Source of the DNA: Lampris incognitus
Lineage: Eukaryota; Chordata; Actinopteri; Lampriformes; Lampridae
Reading direction: 5' to 3'
NCBI RefSeq assembly: GCF_029633865.1
Contig: NC_079223.1
Coordinates: 32,676,923-32,740,922, forward strand
DNA: 64,000 nt
Position numbers and translations under genes: made by a program
The notes under the pieces: model-generated
What the model was told of the DNA's origin: nothing
What the model saw: only the letters and a program-made list of their open reading frames with translations
The model's database searches: none
Shown here: piece by piece, positions 36,098-47,112 of the stretch
Position numbering within the stretch: position 1 is the stretch's first letter
Layout of the letters: the number at the start of each line of letters is the position of its first letter

Positions 36098-39000
36098 TAT
36101 AAAAATCAAAGACTGATCAAATTTGGAAATTGTCTAAGCTAATAAACGTAGCAGTTTAATAGTTGGATAAGAATGAGAGCCACCATTTTAGGATGAGTTA
36201 AGGTCAAGCAAAGGCCTTTTTCTGTCTGTTGACAGCAGTAAAACCCTCAAAGCTGGAGGTGACATCGTATCTTCTAACACGTCATAAACATTGTTAATGG
36301 GCAGCCCTGCGTGTGGTTAAAAGTCTTTTATCCAGTATACCATATGGAAAACCAGTTTACATTTGCAGTTAACATTCCATTACAACCTACCGACAATCAG
36401 ATCAACCTGAGGGTGCATCTGTCTCACGTGTTCTTCAAAAAGGTCCATCACTGCTGTCAGAGCGGCTGGATCCTTCATGATGGGACAGATGTCTCTGCAC
36501 ACAATAGAATCAGAATCAGATTTATTGCCAGGTAAAAGAAAATACAAGGACTTTATCTTGGTATGTTGGTGCAAGAGGGAAAAAATAACATTAAATAGTA
36601 AAGATAAAATTCAAAAAGAATGATAAATTAAAATATATATATATATATATACACAAGATAAAATAAAAATGAAAGTAAGGTGCAATAATCATCGGTTCAG
36701 AGTTGAAAATGAGACCACGTGGTAGCCCATGATGCCTGGCACTGGCTGAGAGCTGTATTTACAAAGTTAAATGAAAATTTTAAGAAGTCATTTATATAAC
36801 TTCTTAAAATTCTCATTTGACTTCAATATAATAAGAGTTATTTACAGGTTACTGAAGGTTTTATGCAGGGTGTCCATATACAGAGAGCACTGTAGGGAAG
36901 ATAAAAGAGGGGGAGGCGGTGGCAATATCAGGATCTGTGGGTGTCTGGGGATTTGTTAGAAAGGCCTACTGCTGTAGGGAAGAATCTGTTCTTGTGGCAT
37001 GAGGTTCTGGTTTTTATAGACCTTAGCCTCTTGGCAGAGGGGGGAATTTTGAAGAGACCATGACCTGAGTGGGAAGGCTGGACCATGATCTTTCCTGCTC
37101 GCCTCAAGTGTCCTCGAGGCGTACAGGTCCTGCAGGGATGGCAGGTTCCAGCCAATCACCCTCTCGTTAGAGCGAATAATACGCTGCACTCTGCCCTTGT
37201 CCTTGACAGTGGTAGCAGTGTACCAGATAGTGATAGAGGAGGTGAGGATGAACTCAATGATGGCAATGTAAAAGTGCACTATCATTGGCTTTGGCAGGTT
37301 GAACTTTTTCAGCTGCGGCAGGAAGTACACTTAATTTCATTGTACAGCTGTGCAATGACAAATAAAGGCATTAATTAATTAATTAATTCACCCATTCATT
37401 CGTTCATTCATTCATTCATCCATCCATCCATTCATACATCCACTGCTGTGCCTTCTTGATGAGGGAGAAAATAAAGAAAGAAAAGAAGAAAGCCACTTTA
37501 TTTTTGTCAGTGTACAGTTTACAACTAAATTTGTTCTCTGCAATTACCCCTTCCTATTGTATAGGAGCAGTGAGCAGCTGCAGCATCCGGGGACCAACTC
37601 AGTTCTTCTTTCCATTGCCTTGGTCAGGGGCACAGACAGGAGTATTAACCCTAACGTGCCTGTCTTTTTGATGGTGGGAGGAAACCAGAGCACCCAGAGG
37701 AAACCCATGCAGACACGAAGAGAATATGTAAACTCCACCCAGTAAGGACATGGGATGGCCTGGGGTTCGAACCCAGGACCTTCTTGTTGTGAAGCAACAG
37801 TGATAACCACTGGGCCCCCATACTACCCTACAGTTGATGTTCAGTGGGTTCAGATCCCACTTGAGGTCCTAGGAGATTATGCTACCCAGGAAGTGGAAGG
37901 ATTCCTCAGTGTCGACTGGGGAGCCACACAGGGTGATGGGGGCGGGTGGGGCTGGGTACAAGTCCACAACCATCTCCACCGTCTTCAGAGCATTGAGCTC
38001 CAAGTTGTTTTGGCCACACCAAGACACCAGATAGTCAATCTGGTGTCTTATCATCCCCACCAGAGATAAGGGTGGTGATCAGCAAACTTATGGGCCTTGA
38101 CTGATTGGTGACTGGAGGTGCAGCTGTTCGTATACAGGGAGAAGAGTAAAGGGTAAAGGACACATCCTTATGGGGAACCGGTGCTGATAGTCCAGGAGTC
38201 ATAGACATGTTTCCTCAGCTTCACGTGCTGCTTCCTGTCAGATAGGAAGTCGTGATCCACCTGCAGGTGGAGACAGACAGGCACATTCAGCTGGGAGAGC
38301 TTGTCCTGCAGCAGATCCAGTATGATGGTGTTAAAAGCAAAGCCAACATCCACAAACAGGATCCTGGTATAGGTTCCTGTAGAGTCCAGGTGCTGGAGGA
38401 TGACGTGCAGCGTCATGTTTACTGCATCGTCCACAGACCTGTTGGTTCTGTAGGTGAACTGCAGGGAGGCCAGGTGTGGGACAGTGATAGTTTTAAGGTG
38501 GGACAAAACAAGGCACTCAAAAAACTTAATTACCAGAGGCGAGGGCAACAGGTCTGTAGTCATTGTGTCCTGTGGGCCTTGGTTTTTTTGGGGGATGAGG
38601 ATGATGGTAGAGGTCTTGAAGCAGGCTGGTATGTGGCATGTCTCCAGTGAGGTGTTAAAAATGTCTGTGAACACCGGAGACAGCTGATCAGCAAACTGCT
38701 TCAACCATACAACATAGCTGGTCTCACAATCATCTTGTAAACCTTCCCTTTAACTCTTGCTGGTACCCTTTTCTCGCAAATCACTCCTGACATGCTTCTC
38801 CACCCACTCCACCCTGCCTGCACTCTCTTCTTCACCTCTCTTCTGCACTCCCCATTACTTTGAGCAGTTGACCCCAAGTATTTAAACTCATCCACCTTCG
38901 TCACCTCTATTCCTTGCATCTTCACCATGTATTCTATCTTGCGCCTGCTGACTTTCATTCCTCTTCTCTCCAGTGCATATCTCCACCTCTCCAGGCTCTC

Positions 39001-42000
39001 CTCGACCTGCTCCCTATTCTCACTACAGATCACAATGACATCTGTGAACATCATAGTCCACGGAGACTCCTGTCTGATCTTGTCCATCAATCGGTCTACC
39101 ACCATTGCTAACAAGGGCTCAGAGCCAATCCTTGATGTAATCCCGCCTCAAACCCATTAGTCATTCCTACCACACACCTCACCACTGTCACACTGCCCTC
39201 ATACATATCCTCATACATACTTCTCTGCCACTCCCGACTTCCTCATACAATAGCACACCTCTTTTCTCGGCACTCTGTCATATGTTTTCTCTAACTCCAC
39301 AAAGACAATGTAACTCCTTCTGACCTTCTCTATACTTCTCCATCAACATTCTCAAAGCAAACATCACATCTGTAGTGCTCTTTCATGAAATGAAACCATA
39401 TTGCTGCTTGATAATCATCACCTCTCCTCTTAAACTAGCTCTTTACCATATCTTCATGCTGTGGATGATCAACTTTATACCTCTATAGTTACTACAGTTC
39501 TGCACATCACCCTTATTGCACCATAAACATTGATGTACTTTAAATGACTCGGTCAGCAGAGCAGAATGTGTCTAACCCTAACCAAACAATGAGGTATAAA
39601 GCATGGCTGATCGGATCCACTTATTGTGAAAACGAACCATGACAGTTTTGCGGGACCAGGCCAAAATGTCAACCAACTTGAACGTTTTCCTACAGCCTCC
39701 CACCAGAACCTCAAAGCTGAAAGCTGTTATACTCATCTTTACAGATGTTCAGTTCATAAATGTACGAATCAGCAATGAAAACAGCAATAATGCACATTTA
39801 GCAACTGCACACAGAAGTCATGAACAGCTTTTCTTTGATTTCCAGTCCATCGTAGTGGTCACCTCATAATGGTCACCTGAATCTGATGCGTTAACTACAT
39901 AGTCGTTTGTAATATAAATTGAAATTATTTTTAATTGTAGTGGTTGGATAGCTCCAACCGTGGACTATGGTGTTTGCAGATGACATTGTGATCTGTAGTG
40001 AGAGTAGGGTGCAGGTTGAGGAGAGCCTGGAGAAGTGGAGGTATGCAATGAAGAGAAGAGGAATGAAAGTCAGTATGAGCAAGACGGAATACATATGCAT
40101 GAATGAGAGGGAGGACAGTGGAATGGTGAGGATGCAAGGAGTAGAGGTGACGAAGGCGTATGAGTTTAGATATTTGGGGTCAACTGTCCAAAGTAACGGG
40201 GAGTGCAGAAGAGAGGTGAAGAAGTGAGTGCAGGCAGGGTGGAGTGAGTGGAGAAGTGTCAGGAGTGATTTGCGACAGAAGGGTACCAGCAAGAGTTAAA
40301 GGGAAGGTTTACAAGATGGCTGTGAGACCAGCTATGTTATATTGTTTGGAGACAGTGGCACTGACGAAAAGACAGGAGGCAGAGCTGGAGGTGGCAGAGC
40401 TGAAGATGCTAAGATTTTCATTGGGAGTGATGAAGGGCAGGGTAGGATTAGGAAAAAGTATATTAGAGGGACAGCTCAGCTTGGATGGTTCAGAGACAAA
40501 GCAAGAGAGGCAAAATTGAGATGGTTTGGACATGTGTGGGGGAGAGATGCTGGGAATATTGGGAGAAGGATGTTTCTTTTCCTCTTGCCAGACAAGAGGA
40601 AAAGAGGAAGGCCAAAGAGGAGGTTTATGGATGTGGTGAGAGAGGACATGCAGGTGGCTTGTGTGACATAGGAAAATGCAGAGAACAGGAAGAAAGGGAC
40701 ATGGATGATCTGCTGTGGCAACCCCTAACAGGAGCAGCCAAAAGTAGTAGTAGTAGTAGCAGTTGGATAGCTCATTAGATAAAAATGACGGCTTTCCTGC
40801 TGAAGATCACGGGTTGCAACCCCGGTTTGGACAAGTCTCCTAGTAAGAATCCGTGGCTTAAACTCTGATGCTATACAAGCCAACTACCTTTCAGATGTAC
40901 GTCGTTTTGGATAAAAGCGTCTGCTGAATGAAATTGTAAATCGTAGTTTTGCAACCCAAGAACATCAGCATATAGTTCATATCTTAATGTTAAGATTCTT
41001 ATTTCAGCTTTTTTTTTCTGTCACACCACACTAACTTTCTACCTCATGTACAATAATGTAGTGACCGGGGGAGGCGGTCGCTCTGACTCTTGCCGGCTCC
41101 GCTCTAGTGGAGCACAGGGGCTCATGGGACTGTTGATGTTAGTTGAAACTGTTGATTTATGTGTTTAAATGTTGTGTTCATGTTTTGGTTATTGTGTTGA
41201 TTGTTTGGGGGTTAGATTCGGACTGGGTAGAGGACTGTTACTGACTGACTGACCTTAGGACCGTGAATTATACTGATGTCGCCAATTATGACATTGGGGG
41301 GAAGTCATTGTGTGTTGTCAGTTCTGGTCCGTTCTGGCCAGTGTGAAAATAAAAGAGCACTCCTGGGGTCGTGCAGTATATGGGACATAGGACCTGCCAT
41401 TGAAATGAGATCTCTGCCTCTCAACTCATTCTTCCACCCTAGCTCGCCACAATCTCTTGAAAGTCAAAAATTAAAAAAATTGCAAATGAAATCAGGGATA
41501 CTACTTCTTGTTTATTCTATAATATTTCATCTATTCATACCTCATCTCATCATCAGCCGCTTCTCCGGGGTCGGGTCGCGGTGGCAGCAAGCTAAGTAGG
41601 GCACTCCAGACGTCCTTCTCCCCAGCAACACCCTCCAGCTCCTCCTGGGGGATCCCAAGGCATTCCCAGGCCAGATGGGACATGTAGTCCCTCCAGTGAG
41701 TTCTGGGTCTACCCCGGGGTCTCCTCCCAGTTGGATGTGCCTGGAAAACCTCCAAAGGAAGGCACCCAGGGGGCATCCTAATCAGATGCCCGAACTACCT
41801 CAACTGGCTCCTTTCCACACAAAAGCAGTGGTTCGGCCTGGATTCGCCTTGTCACAGAAGTGGCAAGACGTCTCCTTCGAGACTGCCGGCCAGAGAGATG
41901 CAGTTGGCGAACGCATGCAGTACGAGGGTGGGTATTTGAACTAGAATAGGGATCAATTGGCCACTAAATTGGGAGAAATCAGGGGGGGGGACGTTTGTTT

Positions 42001-43175
42001 CTTTAAATTGTAAAAGTCTGGACTGTTGTATTGTTTCTGCTACACAACATTCCCTTCATTGTTAGACGTAATTTTCTATGAGAATCCAGTTGTGACTGTT
42101 TATCACTTCTTGAGGTACTGTCGGTAAGGCGAGTGTTGTCTGAGCTCCACCCCTTTTCCTTAATCAAAGAGGAATATAGTCCATCCATCCATTATCTGAA
42201 CCTCTTAGCCTACTGTCAGGGTCGCAGGAGCCTATTCCAGCAGTCATTGGCAGGTGGGGAGTCACCCTGGACAGGCCGCCATGCCATCACAGCCCCCCCC
42301 CCCCACACACACACACACACACACACACCGATTCATACCTAGGGACAATTTAGTATGGCCAATTCACCTGACCTACATGTCTTTGGACTGTGGGAGGAAA
42401 CCGGAGCCCCCGGAGGAAACCCACGCAAACACGGGGAGAACATGCAAACTCCAAACAGAGGACGACCCGGGATGACCCACCGAGGTTGGACTACCCCGGG
42501 TCTTGAAACCATGTCTTCTTGCTGTGAGGTGACCGCACTTACCACTGCACCACCCGTTTCATCTATCGTATATCCCAATTCATAGATCATATATCAATTC
42601 ATATATTCTGGTGACTACAAAACGAATATCAATAAACAAACGAAAGAAACTAACATAAAACAAACAAACAATAAGGAATTGATAATGGTATAGGACTTGT
42701 TGGTTTTACTTATTTATTTCGTTTTATTATTATTTTATTTTTTGTAGCCTAATTAAATCTCGTTTGACCCACGTGGGTTTTAAGGTACCGTCGGTGCGCA
42801 CCGTCCGGCAGAAGCACAACACTCCGGTTCCGCGAGGCGGTGGACTTACATTCAAAAGAGGACCCGATAAGCGGCCAGGATCACAGGACCAGGTTTGACC
42901 GCCATGCCCCAACTCCAACCGGTCTCATTTTTAACATCCACTGATTTAGACTACTGACAGTGTCAAATCCAAACGTGGAATATTGGACACGTTTTCCGTC
43001 TTTACCGGACACGATAACGTCACGCACTACTTCCTTATGCCACTTAGCTAGCTTAACCCTGACAAATACATTCAGCCACATACCTGAAAAGAATTCCTTT
43101 ACATGGGAAGTCTGGAAACGCTCTTATGTGTCTGGTCACCAGTTGTAGTTTAGAGTCTCTACTTGTCTGTGCCAT
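33823..43175 (-). CDS. aprt: Adenine phosphoribosyltransferase
   Basis: Cytosolic purine-salvage enzyme: adenine + PRPP gives AMP + PPi. Five exons on the minus strand give 182 aa (human about 180): 43084-43175, 36391-36494, 35921-36054, 35411-35489 and 33823-33962; all junctions are GT-AG with matching phases. Exon 1 starts '[20 protein letters not shown]' and ends in '[11 protein letters not shown]'. Exon 2 holds '[10 protein letters not shown]', exon 3 '[15 protein letters not shown]' and 'KKGKLPGPT'. The PRPP-binding loop '[13 protein letters not shown]' is at residues 126-138 across exons 4 and 5. The protein ends 'FSLVQY'. Intron 1 is 6.6 kb and packed with LINEs and SINEs. The gene is convergent with CDT1. 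Confidence 0.95.
34310..34700 (+). mobile_element. SINE family A, slightly 5'-truncated
   Basis: Begins at the B box ('GGTTCGAATCCCCGTG') and runs to a G/A-rich end. Sequences AATCCAGGAGAAAT (left) and AATCCAGAAGATGAAAT (right) look like a decayed target duplication. Antisense to APRT, in its last intron. Confidence 0.85.
35624..35885 (+). mobile_element. tRNA-derived SINE with L2-like tail
   Basis: Head 'GGTTTAGGAGGTAAAGC' and B box 'GCCGGTTCAGTCCTCGG'; tail 'TAGAAAAGCGCTATATAAAT' matches fish L2-type 3' ends. Lies in APRT intron 3, antisense to the gene. A (CA)n tract follows exon 3 at 36066-36093. Confidence 0.75.
36506..38704 (-). mobile_element. Rex1-like LINE in APRT intron 1
   Basis: The minus strand encodes '[20 protein letters not shown]', '[15 protein letters not shown]', '[12 protein letters not shown]' (38168-38704), then '[13 protein letters not shown]' and '[13 protein letters not shown]' (36956-37330). 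The 3' UTR ends in a TCTGATTCTGATTC tail at 36506-36525, 12 bp before APRT exon 2. A SINE B2 (37465-37835) and a tail with (ATTC)n (37335-37445) interrupt it. Sense with respect to APRT. Confidence 0.88.
37465..37835 (-). mobile_element. SINE family B2 nested in the Rex1-like LINE
   Basis: On the minus strand: 'CCCAGTGGTTATCACTGTTG', B box 'GGGTTCGAACCCC', 'GGTTTCCTCCCACC', 'GGTCCCCGGATGC' and tail 'GACAAAAATAAAGTGGC'. The Rex1-like sequence resumes on both sides. Confidence 0.82.
38701..39530 (-). mobile_element. RTE-like LINE fragment (antisense copy)
   Basis: The minus strand gives '[20 protein letters not shown]', '[15 protein letters not shown]', '[20 protein letters not shown]' and 'RPAMLYG', the RT thumb region. 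It stops exactly where the Rex1-like LINE starts at 38704. Sequence further upstream (39115-39530) continues the RT with stops. Confidence 0.82.
39960..40755 (+). mobile_element. RTE-like LINE 3' end (sense copy)
   Basis: Same family as 38701-39530 in opposite orientation: '[20 protein letters not shown]' (catalytic FADD), '[19 protein letters not shown]', '[10 protein letters not shown]', '[13 protein letters not shown]', '[10 protein letters not shown]', then 'CTGTGGCAACCCCTAACAGG' and (AGT)n. Frameshifted near 40230 and 40480. Confidence 0.85.
40756..40939 (+). mobile_element. tRNA-derived SINE (V-SINE-like)
   Basis: A box 'TGGATAGCTCATTAGATAA', B box region 'CACGGGTTGCAACCCC', central part, and the 3' tail 'GTCGTTTTGGATAAAAGCG' plus 'TCTGCTGAATGAA'. 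It directly follows the (AGT)n end of the LINE. Confidence 0.75.
41057..41451 (+). mobile_element. Probable solo LTR
   Basis: A 395-bp segment beginning TGTAGTGACCGGGGG and ending AGCTCGCCACA, with an AATAAA at about 41348 as in an LTR R region. No clear flanking duplication. The assignment to a gypsy-type LTR rests on these features alone. Confidence 0.5.
41531..41800 (-). mobile_element. Non-LTR RT C-terminal fragment
   Basis: The minus strand encodes '[20 protein letters not shown]', '[17 protein letters not shown]' and '[16 protein letters not shown]', a common end of a fish LINE reverse transcriptase. Confidence 0.8.
41822..41990 (+). mobile_element. SINE family C, 5'-truncated
   Basis: Matches the 3' half of the SINE at 13378-13761 ('GCAGTGGTTCGGCCTGGATT' to 'CACTAAATTGGGAG'). 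Confidence 0.85.
42181..42556 (-). mobile_element. SINE family B, full length
   Basis: Same order of blocks as 9385-9754 with an internal (CA)n and an ATGGATGGA tail on the minus strand. Lies in APRT intron 1. Confidence 0.87.
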
Positions 43176-43222
43176 CGTTAAAACAGCAAGTCTTCGGTAA
43201 GGTGGCGTCGGCTAGCTCTTCT

Positions 43223-44175
43223 GCTGCGTTCCTTTCAACTATGGAAGTCGGCGGTTTCAACGAACTCACTGAAGACGTAGAGCGCTCCCCTTAGACGGGA
43301 ACTCCTGTGAAGACGCGCCATATTATACATCTAATTTCCGTTTCCACCATTACACGATAGTTACTTACACGACAAGTCACCGTTTATGAAGTCCTGCCCT
43401 GCTCCCATGCTCCTCGGTTACTGTTGCTAAGTTTGACGATCTATAACATTAGACTCCGTTTCCATTGAAAACCCCTGTTGGTTTACATAACATATTTCTG
43501 TTGATTTCCTTCAAAAATATTTCTCTGTGATAAGAAACGATGTGGACACAATACATTGAGCGTTATGTGAATTGTCTTAAAACTGGTGAAAAACCACAGA
43601 TAGTTTTTCTGACGTCTATCTGTCATGACTGCCCCTGGGGTAACTGCTGACACTGTCTCTCCTCCACAGACTTATCTTTTCAATCTATCCGTGACCAAAT
43701 TTAGAGCCAAGGGTCTCTAACATATTCTAAATGTCGGCAACGGGACCATCAGAATGCCATGCGGCGTTATATGCATGATTAAACATTAGCCACGCCTGTA
43801 AACTAAATGTATAAACAGACTAACGGACATTAGTAATCCATCCATCCAGCCATTCATCCATTATCTGACCCGCGTATCCTGCTCTCTGGGCCGCGGGGGT
43901 CCCCGCGACATTAGTAATGTATACATCAAATTGAGCCCTCAAGCTGGTGGGTCAGCAATCCAATCAAATGACAAAGAGAGAGTCAGTTGGTTAATCCTAA
44001 TTATTTTGAATATTGTTGCTCTGTGTTTGCTAATTTGCTGATTCAATTTAAAAGGGCTTTTGGATTATCCACTGTCCCAGTTTCTCTATGAAATATTGCA
44101 CTGGAGCACGTCTAACGGGGGGGGGGGGGTGAACTGATGAAAAATCCTGACTTTCCAAATTGAACGGAACGCAGC
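43223..44175. mobile_element. MITE-like element next to APRT exon 1
   Basis: The end at 43223 reads GCTGCGTTCCTTTCAACTAT and the inverted end at 44175 reads GCTGCGTTCCGTTCAATTTG. No ORF. TTCT borders both sides (with one extra base on the right), so the target duplication is uncertain. A SINE fragment (43838-43906) sits inside. Confidence 0.65.
43838..43906 (-). mobile_element. SINE family B, 69-bp 3' fragment
   Basis: Only the tail part of family B, with exact 12-bp duplications GACATTAGTAAT (43826-43837, 43907-43918). Confidence 0.88.
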
Positions 44176-44258
44176 ATTCTCTTCATACTGGGCGGGGCGA
44201 GCGCTGTGGCCCGCTCCCCCCGCCCAGTACCGTAGCGCAACACCAGCAAATCTAAAAC

Positions 44259-45675
44259 ATGCGCGTCTTACAACATGGCTCCATACTTGGAACAGTTTTG
44301 TTTTCTTTATACATTAATGATCTGCCAAATGTATGTCAAAACATAAATATCCACATGTATGCGGATGATACAGTAATCTTTCCATCCAGCCATTATCTGA
44401 ACCGTTCATCGTTCATCCTGCGCTCATGGGTCGCGGGGATGGTGGGGCCTATCCCAGCAGTCATTGGGCGGCAGGCGGGGAGACACCCTGGACAGGCCGC
44501 CTGGACAGGCCGCCAGGCCATCACAGGGCAGTAATCTTTACACATGCAAAAACTGCCCAAGAAGCCTCACAAAATCTTACATCTGCACTGACCCATGTAC
44601 AGAAACGGCTTACCAATTCAGGCCTGTTATTGAATCTAAATTAAAAAACAAAAAAAACGTATGCATGATGTTCTCTAAACAACCAATAGAAAGGACACAT
44701 TCTAACATATTTATGGAAGGGGAAGAGCTCGAAACTGTTCAAGAATTCAAATATCTTGGGTTTTACATTGGACTCCTCATTATCGTTTAAGAATCATGTA
44801 AAAAAGATATCAAAAACGATTAAATTCAATCTTTATAATGTTAGGCAAATTAGATCATCATTATCAGAAAACGCAGCTAGGATGTTTCTTCACTCGATGA
44901 TTTTTTCTCATTAAATACCGTTTTACAAACTGGTCATTTACAAGTGCAACAACACTCAAACCAACAGTATCAACTCTTTAAAAAAATACATACAAATCTT
45001 CGACAGAAAACCTTCTTTTTTTCACCACTGCAATATTCTAGAGAAACACAATCTTCTAAATTTCGAGGAATTTTAAAACATTCAAATATGGCTGCTCTGT
45101 ATACAAGTCACTGCATGGTCTTGCCCCACCTCGATTAAATGAATACATTAAAATAAGAACAAGCAGTACTAGAATAACTACAAGGGCCTCCATTAGAGGG
45201 GGCTGTGAGGTACCCTTCAGACGCATCACTTCCAGTCAAACAGTGTTATCAGTTAAGGGCACTAAGATCTGGAATAACATACCATCTGCAATAAGGGAAT
45301 GCCCCACATTCCCAACTTTTAAAGCCCATTTTAAAAAATGGCTCGAATTACACCAAGTTGATCATTTTTAATCGGTGCGAGCTCAGTCCAGCTTTGTCCT
45401 TCTGATTATATCAGTCACTTGTGTGTTATGAGTTCCATTGTATTATGTTGTATTGTATGGTTTTGTGGGGTGTATAATGTTACATTGTATGTATTGTTGT
45501 GTGTTTTAGTGTTACTGTATTGTGTTGTGGTGTACCACATCGGTTTTTATTGTTTGCTTTGACCTGCCTAGGGACAACAGATGTAAATTAGCAGTATTGC
45601 TACAATCCGGCATGTTTACATGTTTATCTGCGATACCAATGTTCATTAATATGCACTGTCCCTATTCAAATAAAA
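44259..45675 (+). mobile_element. LINE RT 3' half
   Basis: 'GSILGTVLFSLYINDLPNVC' and 'HMYADDTVIF' carry the RT catalytic motif; then 'LQEFKYLG'-like sequence near 44740, 'LWNN'-like end at 45270 and a 3' UTR with an A-rich end. A SINE (44381-44528) is inserted just after the YADD codons. Confidence 0.85.
44381..44528 (-). mobile_element. SINE family B, 5'-truncated, inside LINE RT
   Basis: Exact 10-bp duplication CAGTAATCTT (44371-44380, 44529-44538). The LINE frame continues across the duplication. Confidence 0.9.
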
Positions 45676-46896
45676 AAAAATGAATACAAAAATGATAAAT
45701 ACTGTCCAGAAAGGATCACAACCACAGAAGTGCAAAAATATGAAACAAGTTCCTAAGTGTGGGACAATTTTCTTCTCAACACACTGTGGATCAAAGTCAG
45801 TTAATCAAGGTTCAAGAGTCAATCAATAAATGTCCAATAATTACAAGTCTGATGTGAGTAGGTTTATTGTTAATAGTCCACAAAAGGACACAACAGTATA
45901 CCGAGCTGATCCATGGAGCAACCTGTCCAAAGCACTCTCCTATATACTGTATCTTGACCGCCACCTATTTGTGGAGCTTAACTTTAGACCACACCTTTGA
46001 TTCTAAATCATGACTCACTATACACCATTATTTTCTTGTTAAGACATTGTTCTGGGTTTCCAAAATCTACTGGCGTCTCAACCTTCTAGGTCTAGGCAAT
46101 GTGGTCTAATGTGGCCTATTACACGGACTGCCATCCAGTGGTCTTGTCAGTATACTACAATTCTTAGCCTGCTACACCTTACACCATTATTTCCACAATT
46201 CTCCTTTAGTTAATAAAAAAATTGATTACCTATAATTATAATCCAACATTTGATTCTTGGGTAATAAAAAGAGTCACACATTGTATAAAATAAGCCTATT
46301 GATTGAAGATGCTTAAATTATCTCCCACACAAGACACGAAGAAGGCAATGTGAAAGGCTTAGCGACTGCAAATCATAAGGCAAATGTACAGGTGTAAAAA
46401 GATCGTCTCTACATTAAACTAATGTTGGAATGGTTTGCTTTCATTTATACCATAATAAGCCTTTGCATTTCATGTGATTTGATAAATGAAATAATATTTT
46501 TAACCAAAAACTTCTTTCCCTCCACAAAAGTGGTTTAATTATTAGCATTTGATAATAGTACAGGACAGATTATGAGGACAGTGGATGAGGTCAGAGTCGG
46601 TAGAGACACGTGTGTCATTTTTTTAGGACTTTTTTTCTTTTATTGCAACTTCAGAGCCGTGAGACGTGACAGGCACAGAACACTACACCAACACACTAGA
46701 CGCTTCACAACAACCCCACTTCTTACACCAGAATGTCACACAATGGTATAACCAATGGGATTCCCTGTGACTAAAAATGTCCAAATATGCTTCAGAACAG
46801 TACGCAGCTTGTCACGTTTGCATCACGTCACACAATATTGCATTATATTATGCTATCACATGAACCTATCTTAGCTAGCTAGCTGGCTAACATATA
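45676..46896. other. No recognised feature
   Basis: AT-rich sequence without coding or repeat signals that I can identify. Confidence 0.4.
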
Positions 46897-47112
46897 CAGT
46901 GCATCCGGAAAGTATTCACACCCCTTCACTTTCCCCACATTTTGTTATATTACAGCCTTATTCCAAAATGGATTAAATTCCTTTTTTTCTCATCAGTCTA
47001 CATACAATACCCCATAATGACAAAGTGAAAAAGGTTTTGTAGAAATTTTTGCAAATTTATTAAAAATAAAAAACTGAAATATTGCATGCACATAAGTATT
47101 CACACCCTTTAC

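Noticed and set aside
37085-38069. Plus-strand ORFs over the Rex1-like LINE and SINE
   Set aside because: Antisense shadows of minus-strand RT and of the SINE body.
39580-39600. Telomere-like TAACCCTAACC near 39572
   Set aside because: Only about two units; no interstitial telomeric array.
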